A DNA stretch of 64,000 bases from Acanthochromis polyacanthus (GCF_021347895.1 NC_067132.1:3207268-3271267); one strand, 5' to 3'. Numbered from the stretch's first letter, positions 42,801 through 54,329 are shown. The notes: a model not told the origin generated them from the letters alone. Made by a program: numbers and translations.

Positions 42801-45800
42801 AAATGCAGTTTTGCTGTTATGTTTTCCTTTGAATCCACTTTCTTTAGTCTCTCTCTCCACTGGAGGAGGCTGGAGGTAGTGGTTTCCATTTCTTTGCCAC
42901 CAGTAGTGGGCTTTCAAATAGATAAGCCTTTTTTAATCCATTACTTCCTCTGGAGTAGAACCGATTTAATAGAAGAATGGCTCCAGCAGCAGATCAATTC
43001 TTAAAATCTTATTTCTTCCTGAATCCCAAAATCGTTTCAGTTTTTCTACAGTCCTAAAATATGTGTGTGTTCTCCAGTTTTGCCACAGTTTGTTGTTTGT
43101 TTCTTTAATCAAAGGCTGATCATTTGAATTTTGATGTTTTTTTTGTATTGTTTTGATGAGGGTCTATGGGATTTTTGAAAACATACAGAAAAAGTATGAA
43201 TATCTAAAAAGTATAGATGCTACAAAAGTGAAACTTGGTGTACATCTCCCCTGTTTTCCAGTATGTCACTGAAGGTAACATAATGAGGTGACAAATGTTT
43301 CACTGGGTTTTAACTCATATCTTGGCTGCTGTCGAAGGATTCAGAGCCAAACATCTTGTTGATATCTGTGAAATTCTCCTAGACGTGCTTTTGACTCTCT
43401 GTTCTCCATTCTGTCTTCATCAACATACCATGTGTTGATGATCCCAAGCAAGGTTCATATTTTTCATTTAAGATATCATGCATTGATTTGCAGACTAGCA
43501 TTTGTAGATGTGGTCGAATTAGTTAAAGCTGCGGCATCCCTTGATGGTTCAGTCTAATCACAAATAAATTTATCTACAGCCTGAGACCACAAACAGGACT
43601 TTGGAGGCAGATGCTACAGTGAAACAGCAAAAGTTGCTTAATTCAAATTGCTACTACTGCGACTTACCAGTTAAAAACACGGTTCTGCTTTCAAGTTTTT
43701 ACTTGACCATGTTAGCTCATAAACAGGTTCTTCATATCTGTTTTATCTAATGAGTTGTCAATGAGGATTTCACAGAAATCTGTAACTAAAATAACTGTCT
43801 TCAGAAGCTGAACTTGGCAGACAGCTGTTCCGTTGTAAAATTCTTTACAAAGTCATAAAAATGTCCTCATAGTGAACACGTGACGTCACTAACATGCTAT
43901 AAAACCTTCAGATGCTCCTTTTCTGACGTCCTCTTAATGATTGATCGCTCATCAGGCCGCTGCCAGGTTCAACAGCTACAGACACGCAGCGACAATGAAA
44001 GCTTGTTGTCAAAGCTGCGTTACAGATTCAAGATTTTTATTTTCCATTCGTACACATAAACAGACAGGGTGGGTTCACAGGAATTCTGGAAGTGCAGGAC
44101 AGCTTCTGCAGCTGCAAGTCTGAGCAACTCAAGCAAGTTGTGACAGTCTTCAGCAATCACAGAGCGCCTTCTCCGGCCTAGCTTTGACTTGTTTTCTGTT
44201 TATTTCGGTTGTCTGGTGTCTCACACAGTGGCGTTCATCAGGTGTGGCTGTTTTTGATCTGTAATCTGTCCGACTCCTGCAGGCCTGGCGGGGACAAGCA
44301 GAGGAATCTTCATTGCATCCGGTCTTCACTTACAACATGTGATCTGTCCACCTCTTTGACCGACCTGAACGCCTGCTACACGGCCGATGTCCTGTCTGTA
44401 CCCTCGAAGCTGGGAGCCTCTGACCTGATTGAGTTTCCCCACACCACCTCGTCACGGTTCTGCCCCTACAAAGACAGTAGGTTCCTCTGCTGTAATGAGT
44501 TCACTGTGCTGCACAGTTAGAACATACAAATTGTTCAGAGACATGTTCAGCCAGATCAGCAGTGCAAAAGAGCTGACACACATCTCAGCAGGCTCCTGAG
44601 TATGCAGACTTCATGCTCAGATACAATCAGCTAATCCTTCTTCTCCCTCCTCCACAGCTGATATAGGCAAACCTGAATTTAAGTTGAAGGTGAGCGAAGA
44701 CAAAAAGAAAACCACCTTGTATGTGACTGACCCGCTCACCGCCCTGTTTAAAGACGGCCAGCAGCTGAATATCAGGGACATCTTCTCTGATCAGCTGCAG
44801 TATAGAGTCACCTATCGTAAAAACCAGAGCACCGGCAAAGTAAGTTCCAGCACACGGTCTCAGACACTCATGAATAAGACAACAGGAACTCCACGTTTTC
44901 TTTTTTCCCTTGCCTTCAGAAATTGTACACCTCCAAGACCAATGAGATAGAGCTGTCCGATCTTGATCAAGGGGAGAGCTACTGCTTCACTGTCCAAGCG
45001 TACATTCCAAGTCGTAGCGTTGACAAGCAGCTGGGAGAGATGAGCCAACCCCAGTGCTCCAACAACGACAACCCGTCCATCTTAAAAGGTGAGCATTTCT
45101 GATTCTTAGAGAGGCTGCATCTAGGAAAAATACAAGATGGGAATGGATTCAGTCACATTCATATATGACTGCACTGACCCAGCAGATGATGGCTGCGAGG
45201 TAAAGCACTCTGACAGCAGTGGTCAAAGGCTGAAGGACGAAAAAAAGTCAAAGGAAACTAACAAAAAATGATTTCTGCAGCTCTTCCTTTGCCTCTCACA
45301 CCACATTACCATCCACCTTATATGTGCAAAGATAATCAGCCCAAAAGTCAACATTCCACTGAGGCTTTGGCCTGGATTCAACCCCCACTCCCACAAGTAG
45401 AAGTCCTCCACCCAGCACATTGCACCACCTCTGCACCACTCTCACTGTAAACTTTGTTGCTATTCTATGGAGAGAAGATTGGTTAAAATCTCATGAGATG
45501 GGCTGCGTTTTTCTGAAGCCCAAAGACAAAGCCAAGAAGAGGCACAAAAGTCAAATTTCCTAAAACAAAAACTAACAAAATAAAAACTGAATAACAACAT
45601 GTTGTAATGTTGTTGTCATGGATTGATTTGTCATTGATCAGGCTGTAACTCTGTGCAATGAAAGAAAGTGTCTGACTGGTTTTTGCAGAAATGTGTTAAA
45701 ATATTAGACAAATACATCCATCTATCCACCGCTTAATCCTTGTTAGGGTCATGGGGGGCTGGAGTCTATCCCAGCTGACTGAGGGTGAAGGTTCACCTGG

Positions 45801-48119
45801 ACAGGTAACAGTCTATCACAGGGCTACACATAGAGACAAACAATCACACTCACAGTCACACCTACAGACAGTTTAGAATCATAATTAACCTCAGCATGTT
45901 TTTGGACTGTGGGAGGAAGCTGGAGAACCTGGAAGTTTCAAAAACTATAAAACACAAACTACACAGTGCCACAAGGTGCTGGTTCTGAGATGCCATGGCT
46001 CCAAAACACACCAATTCAAAACCCCAGTATCATCAGAGGTCACGTCATTTTTTTATAAAGACAGAACTCATACAGACACTGGGAGAAGCACCGTGTTGAC
46101 CGATAAACGAGCTGCATAGCTAATTAACTAAATACTACTGTCTTGTTATGCAAATTCAGATAATGGGTGGACAAAAGGAATTGTTTTTAATGTTTAACTG
46201 TGTGTGGTTCTAAAGACAGAAAAAATACAACATAAGTTTAAGTCTCATAGCATTAATTACCCAATAAAAATGTATGATAGTCTAGAATAGTTAAATGAAA
46301 TAGACTGATCCAATTAAATCGAAGCATTCCCTTTCATACATCAATGAAAGTTTCTGTGTTAGGCATCAGAAAACCCAACTCTGGTTTCAGCCAGAATGTA
46401 CAGTTCTGAGGTCAACAGAGCCCTCTGGTGGCCAGATAGTGTAACTACCACTGAAAATGCCCACATGATGAAACATTGCAAATGTATGGAGGACGTGTGC
46501 ATAACTATCAAAGAACAGCCAAGTTAGCAAGAATTACAGTAGGAGTATTCCAGCTTAAACACATGGGAGAAGTAAGAGTACACTCCATATTCTGAGCCAT
46601 ATACTAGGAAAAGCCTGCATTACAAACAGAGCACTCAAAAGAAAATGTCAGCGTGTAAAAATCAGTCAGTCCTGCTATAAGTTAAAGGATGCTTTGACTC
46701 ATGGTTGTGCATGAACACACACAAGAGGCCTCCACTGCTGCTCACTGATGGAACATGCACCGAATGACAGGAGATTTTGTCTCAAGGAAAGAGGACATAA
46801 AGCAAGTTAGGAGGGTCAGCACTAAAATGAGAAAAGCTCACCACTATAAAGAGGGCATGACAACAAAAACAAAATACAGTCAATCTTCATAATACAGTCT
46901 TTCAGCCATGTTTCATGTAAAACATGAGACTGCTTTCCTGTTAGAGTCTTTGGCTCCTGATGAGTGTCTGAAGCTCCTCCATCTTATCACCCATAGAGCC
47001 AACATTTCCAGTAATAAAAGACAGAAGAGTCAATCTATAAGCCTCTCTCCAAACTATCTCTCCCTTTCTTCTGTTCCGTTCTACTCCAGCTCACCTCTCT
47101 ACGTCTCTTTACCAGAATATCTTGTCTCATCCTGGCAGTTATTGAGATGTCAGTGAGATCAGAGGCTCCTGTCAGAGTAAACAATGTCCGGCTGCCTCTG
47201 TTACTCCACAGGTAGAACTCCACTGAGCAACGGTCTTCTCCACTCCATTTCCTCCTCTCATTCCTCCAAGATAATCCAAAAAGTACAATAAAAAAATCAT
47301 TTAAATCACTAACAATTGCAAAAAACATTTGGCATCAAGATAAAAACCAACAGGACTAAAAAGCTGCTGTAACCAGCTGCCACATCACTCCAAAAAACAA
47401 AACAAAAAAATATCTGTATGTCAGTCTAATAATCCAAATCTAATACTGGACTTTGGTCTATCACTTGTAAATTCTCTGAAGTACTGAATATTTGACTTTT
47501 AATCACAATCAAAATTAAAGAAATTAGCAGCAAAAAACGGTTGCTCAAGTTTTGTTTTCGCAAGACAAGTCACATTTAAAGTCTTCTGCCACTTAAACAG
47601 GGATTTGTTAAACGCTTAAGACGAAGTCCTCATGTTTAGGACATGATAGTTTGCAGCCGTTGTAACAAGGGTTAGGGGAAGGTTAGGTTGAAGTTTGGGT
47701 TAGGTCAGGCAGGCAATCATTATGGTTTTGGTAAGGCTCCAGGAAATTACTCTAAATCAGTATAACTTCCTCTGAAGTGAAAAGTGTTTGTGTTTGTGGA
47801 GTAAGGCCTTTGATTTTGGTTGTTTTGTGAATACATTGCTTGTAGTGAACGTCTTTGTCACTAACAATAGCCCACATGTGGAAACGTGGACAGACTTAGA
47901 CCAACAAACGACCAATCTCCCCCATTTCAGTGTGAAGCTGTTGGTTGATGTCATCCTGTTTTGTCTTTTTCAGTGTATTCCATAGGAGTGATTGCTTGTG
48001 CCATCTTCCTCATTTTGCTGCTGATTGGCATCATCGTTGCTGTCACCGTGGTCTGCTGCAAACGCAGGAAAAAAACTCTGAAAAATGAAAAGGACGGAAT
48101 GCCACTCGAGGTTATATAA
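39744..48119 (+). CDS. f3: Coagulation factor III (tissue factor), six exons
   Basis: Tissue factor is the plasma-membrane receptor and cofactor for factor VIIa that starts extrinsic coagulation. Exons are 39744-39804, 41827-41938, 44283-44476, 44658-44839, 44920-45088 and 47974-48119, joining to 287 residues (human 295). All introns are GT-AG with phases 1-2-1-0-1, the class II cytokine receptor pattern. The protein has a signal peptide (1-20), two fibronectin III domains, a transmembrane helix (about 243-266) and a short basic tail. [19 protein letters not shown] parallels human TF closely. C69/C77 and C205/C229 match the two known disulfides, and G182-K183-K184 matches the factor X-binding lysines. 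C89 and C118 are extra. Sequons occur at N28 and N178. The downstream neighbour abcd3 is convergent. Confidence 0.97.
39805..41826 (+). other. f3 intron 1 with repeats
   Basis: GTGAGT to CTGCAG. It holds a minus-strand LINE 3' tail near 40662-40715 (AACTTTATTTGTCCCTCGTG) and SINE copy 4 (41160-41505). First introns often carry regulatory sites, but none is identifiable. Confidence 0.8.
41160..41505 (-). mobile_element. SINE copy 4 in f3 intron 1
   Basis: A nearly full-length minus-strand copy, from the CCATCCATCCATCC tail to the head at CTAACCACCAACTGA. Confidence 0.85.
41827..41938 (+). CDS. f3: f3 exon 2 (start of first FN3 domain)
   Basis: Encodes [20 protein letters not shown] and [16 protein letters not shown]. 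Ends GC before GTAAGT (phase 2). Confidence 0.95.
42470..43130 (-). mobile_element. Probable decayed LINE in f3 intron 2
   Basis: A-rich on the plus strand at its left, with segments such as TCCATTTCTTTGCCACCAGT and CACAGTTTGTTGTTTG that resemble minus-strand L1-like LINE 3' regions. No intact frame. Tentative. Confidence 0.35.
44283..44476 (+). CDS. f3: f3 exon 3 (rest of first FN3 domain)
   Basis: Encodes [20 protein letters not shown] through RFCPYKD. Contains C69, C77, C89 and C118. Ends before GTAGGT (phase 1). Confidence 0.95.
44658..44839 (+). CDS. f3: f3 exon 4 (start of second FN3 domain)
   Basis: Encodes [20 protein letters not shown] through [13 protein letters not shown]. Starts after TCCACAG and ends phase 0 before GTAAGT. 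Confidence 0.95.
44920..45088 (+). CDS. f3: f3 exon 5 (end of second FN3 domain)
   Basis: Encodes [20 protein letters not shown], then [17 protein letters not shown] and [13 protein letters not shown]. It carries C205 and C229 and ends phase 1 before GTGAGC. Confidence 0.95.
45089..47973 (+). other. f3 intron 5 with SINE and unclassified DNA
   Basis: Holds SINE copy 5 (45718-45940). A stretch near 46890-47330 has open frames on both strands that may belong to an unidentified repeat. Nothing else recognised. Confidence 0.7.
45718..45940 (-). mobile_element. SINE copy 5 in f3 intron 5, head missing
   Basis: CATCTATCCACCGCTTAATC through GGAGGAAGCTGGAGAACCTG. The tRNA-like head is absent. Confidence 0.8.
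47974..48119 (+). CDS. f3: f3 exon 6 (transmembrane and cytoplasmic tail)
   Basis: Encodes [27 protein letters not shown], then [20 protein letters not shown] and I with TAA at 48117-48119. Two juxtamembrane cysteines (C267, C268) sit where human TF has one palmitoylated cysteine. Confidence 0.95.
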
Positions 48120-48154
48120 TGTATATCTGTTTAACCACACACACACAGAAATGT

Positions 48155-48408
48155 TGGCTTTACTTGCTTTGTGAGGACCCTCATTGGCATAATCTTCCAT
48201 AACCCCTGACCCTAACCTGAACAATGATGACTGAATGCCCAGACCTAACCCATTCCCAAATCTGTTTCTCACCTTAACTCTTCAACCAAGTCTTTAAATT
48301 GCCGTTTAAAGTTGTGACGACCAGCCTAAATGTCCTCACAAAGTGTGAAATGTCCTCACCACAGTGGTTCTGAGTGAGACGTGGTCCTCACAAAGACAGC
48401 ACAACAAG

Positions 48409-48501
<93 letters not shown>
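48155..48501. repeat. Interspersed repeat with (CA)n tail in the f3 3' UTR
   Basis: CTTTGTGAGGACCCTCATTG, AAATGTCCTCACAAAG and TGGTCCTCACAAAGACAGCA are parts of a common teleost repeat that ends in a microsatellite, here (CA)n over 48410-48501. Confidence 0.75.
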
Positions 48502-48504
<3 letters not shown>

Positions 48505-49021
48505 CACTGTGCGGTACGTCTGAACTGGACTGAGGCTGGAGAAGATCAGATCTAGTTCAACATTCCACTGTCAAACACTGGAATTAATCCTTCCTTTAGT
48601 TTCTGTGAAACTCTGTTAGGCCTATTTTTCCTGCCTCATTTTCAGCTGCACATTAACAGACTTTAGGGAAACACTGATGGAGCTCTCCTGCTGTAAAGGT
48701 TTTCAGTCATAACGCTGAAGCTGTAATGTTTCATTTATTGTCTTTTATATTTGGAATAGTGGTACCTCAGATGACCGTAGATAAACACTACCAAATCATT
48801 CTATTTAATTGATTTTATATTCTACTTTATAGCATGATGTGACTGTCATGATGATGGTTTTTGGGATGCTTATGGGAAATATAGCATATAATATTTTTAT
48901 ATCTGACACTTAATTTATTGTGTTTATTTGAAATTAACATATTTGTTCATGATGCTGTTTTAAGCTGTTTTATACTTGACATTGTTGCTGATCAGTTTAT
49001 GTAGTTTAATGTGGAAAAAGT

Positions 49022-49027
49022 AATAAA
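49022..49027 (+). terminator. f3: f3 polyadenylation signal
   Basis: AATAAA, 903 bp after the stop, followed by T/G-rich sequence. Confidence 0.65.
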
Positions 49028-49045
49028 TGTTTTACAGAACACAAG

Positions 49046-50519
49046 CAGTTGTTTTATTTAACAATCTTTCCATTTCACTGTCAGTAGCGTAAAACAATGG
49101 TGTTACTGAAGGGGATGAACAAACTGGATGCTAACAAATCATATTAGTCATTAGTTACTGTTATTATTGTTATTATTAATCATATTGTTATTAAGATGAT
49201 TCATTTTGGTCTCTAGTAAGTGATGTGTGTCTGAGCTTGGTTTACCAACTTATTTACATTTTGTAGTTTTTATTTTCGTGGATAGAAAACACAGAGTTGT
49301 GACAGCATGTCAGCATGAGGTGTGCTGAAATTACACTAAACAATATTATCTTTAGCTACAACTTGACATTATACACGAAAACAAAGCTTCACAAAACGAT
49401 GACGCAGCGACATGCAGCTGCTGTTTACTAACGTCAGGATTAAATCAGTTGTGCTGTTCTCTATTTTTTTTTTAATGCATTTGGTGCATATGTAAAAGCA
49501 GAAAGACAGAAATACATGTAAAGATGTCGTTTACACATTATAATGTCTCAGATTACAGTAAAAGGTAGAATATAGAAAAGCTGTGTGCCACTTACCATCA
49601 TAAAGACTGGTGCTGAGATAACATGAATGTAGCATTTGACTCACATGAAGAAATACTGTATGACACTCCAGAGAAGATGCACAAAACACTGCCATTAATA
49701 GCTTGAGCTTCTTGTTTTCTTACAGATGCTGTGTGTGAGAATATTTTAATGAACTGTGAATTAGTTCAACATTCTCAAGAATATACCGGTGCATCTCAAA
49801 CCAAAACTAATATTTTCCATCGGTAATTTAGGAAAGTGAAACTTTAGTTTATTATTGGCTCAAGTAAAATGTCTAAAGTATTTTTCTACTTTAATTGTGA
49901 TAAATATAACCTACAAATGTAGAAAAAATGCACAAGCAACAGGGATGACCACAGCCTTGAAAGGATTGTCAAGAAAAGTCGATGTAAGCGGTTGGAAGAG
50001 CCGGTAGAGAAAGACGCCTTCAGGAAAGGAGCTACAGCTGTTGTGCTGACGTAGCGTTCACTTGTCATGGTGAAAGTGACGACGTGCCGCTATCTTGCAA
50101 TGATAAAGAAATCTTTAACAAATCTCCACATTTGTCCAAAATTATTAGAAATGTGTCCAGAAGTTGCTCAAAAAATCCTCTTTTCCTTTTCACAATCGGT
50201 CCAAAATGAGTTAAACCTCTAGGATGGCTTAGAAGGGTTCCAAAAATGACTAAAAACAATATAAACACGTCCAAAATGACTCAAATTTGACCTAATAAAA
50301 TACGTGTTCTCTAAATGTTGTGAAATATGTTTAAAGTGACCCAAAATATGTGCAAAATGACTAGAAATTACTCAAATTTGTCCAGAACTTGTTAGAAAAA
50401 TATCCTTCACTGTTCAAAACCTGTCCAACATGAGTTCATTGTCTAGGATGGCTGAGAAGCATTAAAAAATTAAAAATGGGTTGAAAATGGCTTTAAAATG
50501 TCTTCAAACTATTAAAATA
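49046..50519. other. Intergenic DNA with one Tc1-end remnant
   Basis: GGTGCATCTCAAACCAAAAC and GAAAGTGAAACTTTAG at about 49793-49850 resemble the terminus of the Tc1 family also found at 56672-58619. Otherwise a loosely repeated CCAAAATGA(C/G)T motif (50150-50460), nothing else. Confidence 0.4.
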
Positions 50520-50634
50520 TTCTTTAAAAAGTAGGAATTATTCACAGTTACAGTTTTATAAACATTTGTGGTCTGCAGCAATGGACTGAAAATTCCATCT
50601 AAATTTGTCAGTCTGTTTTTGAGTAATGTTGCTA

Positions 50635-50704
<70 letters not shown>
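50520..50704. repeat. Interspersed repeat with (GACA)n tract
   Basis: Flanking TTTTTGAGTAATGTTGC precedes about 17 GACA units at 50637-50704, the same layout as at 39196-39390. Confidence 0.8.
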
Positions 50705-50764
50705 TCCAAGGTATTTGAAGTCTGGTGTGAAGCTTCCACAGCCTGTGATGATGTGTGGGCGCAT

Positions 50765-51010
50765 GTTATCTGCTGATGTCTTTCATCAGATCCAAATCCG
50801 TACACCAACAGTACTTCATACTTCCATCTGCTGAGACATTTTATGAAGACGCCAGTTTCCTTTTCCAGCAGGACTTATTGGCTGCCCAAAGTACCACGAC
50901 TACTGCCAGATGGTTGGCTGACCGTGGTACTGCTGTGCTTGAATAGCAGCCGACTAAGCTGACCTGAACCCCATAGAGCTGTCAAAGCATCCTGGGCTTC
51001 AGTCACATAA
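50765..51010 (+). pseudogene. Tc1-like transposase fragment
   Basis: Plus-strand frames show FYEDASFLFQQDLLAAQSTT and TARWLADRGTAVLE, matching the second catalytic Asp block (FQQD) of Tc1 transposases, then a stop. A decayed PDLNPIE equivalent follows (GACCTGAACCCCATAGAG). Confidence 0.75.
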
Positions 51011-51456
51011 TCAACAATAATCCTCCTGCTCAGACACAAAACACACCCCAAGAACTGACACACAAACAAACAGTCTACACACACCAGCCCATGTGTAGGA
51101 GACTCAGAGATCGACCTACACACCTCACTCATCTGCCTCACCTGCAGTTTTGCACAATAAAAGTCATTAGTATTACTTTGCACTGCTTCTGTATATTTCT
51201 ATGCACACCAGTCTGCACTACGTATTAATGTGTCATTTATATTTTCATACATATCAGTGTGCTATTTGTACATCAGGAGAGAAGTCATTTGTGGTTCAGA
51301 AACCCTGATCAGTTTTTGGGTGCAGCAGAAGATGGGCCCTGCTGTATTGCAGTTTGCTTATTAGTAGAATACAGAATTTTTGCTTTTCTTCAGCCATAAT
51401 CAACAAAATGAAGACAAAAAATATTTAATATTATATTAAATATTTAAGTTTACATG

Positions 51457-53282
51457 TGTCACGTGGGGCCTAGTTATTTGAGATCCCAGGAGCAACCACC
51501 ACCTAAATAAAAGCTTTAAGCAAACCAATGAAAAGTTAAAATGAGAAACTATATAAGTTAACCACATGATTATGCTTATGCTTGATGCAAGAATGATTTT
51601 AATAGGCTGATATATATTCTGGAAATGATGATTGCTATAGAAGAGAATGATTTAAAATAAGTTATTTGATCATGCTAAGAAGAATGATTTAAAAAGTGAT
51701 TCAGTGTAACTAAGTGAGTTTTGACTTGAAGTAATCTGTGCTGTTCTGAGCTGTGTGCAGGGCAAAAAGCAGAAGTCACCATGACACTGCAGAAAGGAGG
51801 ACATTGAGGAAGTTCTGTGGCCAAATATGGTCTTGGCAACATGTCTCAAGCAATGTGTGTGTGTGTGTGTTAACAACGGAAGGTGGATGCTGTGTACTTG
51901 CTGGAAAAACATGATGTGTAATAGGAAGAAGGTTGTGTCTTAAACCTATGAATTACTTAATTGGGCGTACCTACTAGTTAGAATTGTGTGTGAAAATGTG
52001 TATGTGCTAAGCTGAAGTCGAGCTAGGGTATAAAACCCAGAGACACAGACACTGAGTTCGGAGTTCTCCCCCGGAGGGGAGAGATGCTGCTCGCCGGAGC
52101 TGCCGGGGAGCATCGCCAGAGTTCTGAAGAGTCGACACCGGACCCTTTTGCCCAAGAGACGTGAAGACAACGCGGGACTTAGGCTCCAGAGTTCGCTGAG
52201 AACATCGTTGGAGGCAAAGTCTTTTTCTGACTTTGTTCAACAAGCGAGGACCACACTCTGCTGAAAGGAGAGTCCTGAGAGGTCTGCAGTGGTCCAAAGA
52301 GATGAAGAGAGGCAAGCACCCATGGCATCCAGAGAGGCACAGGAGGCAGCAGCAGAGGGCTGCTCCACTCCAGGGGCTGGAGGACCCAGTGACCCACCAC
52401 AGCCTGATGAGACGGGGGCTTTCCACCACCACCACCCAACTGAGAAGACAGCTGAGACGCCCGCACTTGTGTTCCAGCTGCTACTAAAGATAACTGCCAG
52501 ACCAACGATTGGCTATCGGGACCTCTCCACTCCCCCTGCCTATGAAGAACACCCTCTGCCCACAAAGAAGACTTCGTACCGAGTCTGCTGGTCCACGGAG
52601 GAGTTCAACTAGATGCAGGTCAAGACCGGGCGTGACAGCTAAGGCCTGGCTGTCCGCTCTCTCTCCTAAATTTACTAATCAGAGAAGATTCTTAGGTACG
52701 CTCAGCTTAGTTTAGTTAAGTAAGAAATAATCAGAAATAATTAAACTGTTTAATCATGAATTAATGCTGTGCCCCTGCTAATAATTGCTTAATAAAACGT
52801 TATATTGCATTTAAAGAGAAGTCTAATGAAATGATTATGATTCACCTATTCTGCATAGTGGTAAAAAGTTAAGTTGATTGTGTGCATTAAATCTAATGGT
52901 TCTTAAAGGTTACTTTAATCCAACTAGTTATTTAAACATTACCCCTGAGGTTAGTTATCCAAACCTCTAAAACGAACCTAGGAATATCAACAAGTGCCAC
53001 AGTTTTAAGAGGAAAGCTGTCGTTAACAAACGTGTTCAATAAATCAATTCTACTACTTAGGAGGGCTGCTTAGTAAGAGAGTATTTATTGGAGTAAGAGG
53101 GGTAAGACGTTTGGAAGAAGACAGTTAGGACCCAGGCGAGTATTCCTCGACACCAGCTTAATTATTCTGCTGAAACCTGTTAGGTGGAATACTAATAGGC
53201 AGATAGAATCTAACCCTTTAAACGGAGAGCTAGTCCTGATTTAACCTGAGGCAAGAGTTAAAGAAGGCTATACTGACCGACA
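51457..53282 (+). mobile_element. 1826-bp LTR-like block, probable solo LTR
   Basis: Begins TGTCACGTGG and ends GACCGACA, flanked by CATG on both sides (51453-51456 and 53283-53286), like retroviral TG..CA ends with a 4-bp duplication. Inside, TATAAAA at 52029-52035 is followed by a GC-rich transcribed-looking stretch and AATAAA at 52791-52796, in the order expected of U3-R-U5. A 108-codon frame (52289-52612) lies between them with no recognised domain. The long R region is unusual. An unrelated promoter-bearing repeat is the alternative. No internal viral genes are present. Confidence 0.5.
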
Positions 53283-53474
53283 CATGTAATGAATACAGAA
53301 CATGTGAAATTTTCATTTTTGAAATAAATGACAAAAAAAACCTCTGAAAAGAGCTTTTCCATGATTATCTAAGTGGCTGAGGTGCATTGTTTGATCAGTC
53401 AGGGCATTGGTCATTCCTTTTCTTCTTTTTGACAGCAAAACATGTAACAATGCTGAAAGTTTCATTTGTCCTGT

Positions 53475-53775
53475 CTCTAGAGTCTATCCCAGCTGACTGA
53501 GGGTGAAGGTCCACCTGGACAGGTAACAGTCTATCACAGGACTACATATAGAGACAAACAATCACACTCACATTCACACCTACAGTTTAGAATCACCAGT
53601 TAACCTCAGCATGTTTGTGGACTGTGGGAGGAAGCTGGAGAACCTGGAGAAAAGCCACACATGTACAGGAGAACATGGAGACTCCATGCAGAAAGATCCC
53701 AGGAAGGCCGGGACGCTATAACTGAGGATCTTGTAGCTGCGAGGTGAAAGTGCTAACAGAACCACTGTGCATCCC
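53475..53775 (-). mobile_element. SINE copy 6
   Basis: Minus-strand copy from CTATCCCAGCTGACTGAGGG to GTGCTAACAGAACCACTGTG. It lacks the terminal TGGATGG part. Confidence 0.85.
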
Positions 53776-54329
53776 TAGAAAGTGCTCTCCACAGCCAATA
53801 ATCATCACAACAGCAAATGAGGGAATATCTTTTGCAAGAACGTTGTTAATGCCTTCAGAAAAGCTCCAGACACCTGAGGGAATGCAACCGCTGTGCATGT
53901 ACGCTTTTCTGAGGCATGTGTGGGCTCAACACCTTACTAAGGCCTTTCAAGTTGCTTATTTCCCGTTGTTTGGAGGTCAGACTGTATACACAGTTGCAAG
54001 ATGCACAACTGGAGCCATCTGACTAAACACTTCAGTTGTGTGACTGTATGTCAACAACAAAACTCTTGATCTTGTTGTGAGTACACACTAAAGTATTTTT
54101 TAAGTTTCTTCCCTGTAAAGAAGTCTAAAGTCAGACCAGCCAAATCATGTATGGGTGTTTGAACAGAGGACACTGACATGATGAATCTCTTAGCCTCTTA
54201 AACTAAATCCTACCTTGAACCCTAAAATCACGTGTTAATCCTCAGCCTTTTAAAGATGTGTCAGAAAGTGAGGTGTGACTCTGCTTAGAAATCAAACTGT
54301 CCCTCTAAATGTAAGAAACGCACAGAATT
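53776..54329. other. Intergenic DNA between the two convergent genes
   Basis: Nothing conserved recognised. Confidence 0.3.

Larger units (their letters stand above)
48120..49045 (+). other. f3: f3 3' UTR with AU-rich pentamers
   Basis: Runs from the stop to just past AATAAA at 49022-49027. ATTTA pentamers occur at 48733, 48803 and 48913. AU-rich elements destabilise mammalian TF mRNA, and the same role here is inferred. A GTGAGGAC-type interspersed repeat with (CA)n occupies 48155-48501. Confidence 0.65.

Noticed and set aside
44209..44520. Longer open frame around f3 exon 3
   Set aside because: It reads through the introns. The splice-bounded exon 44283-44476 fits the protein and phase pattern.
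47035..47328. 97-codon minus-strand frame within f3 intron 5
   Set aside because: Slightly retroelement-like composition but no diagnostic motif. It is noted only as unclassified DNA.
48364..48555. Thr-His repeat protein
   Set aside because: It is a translation of the (CA)n microsatellite in the f3 3' UTR.
52007..52565. Minus-strand frames of 128-142 codons
   Set aside because: They are antisense to a GC-rich part of the LTR-like block, overlap in two frames and have no known domain.
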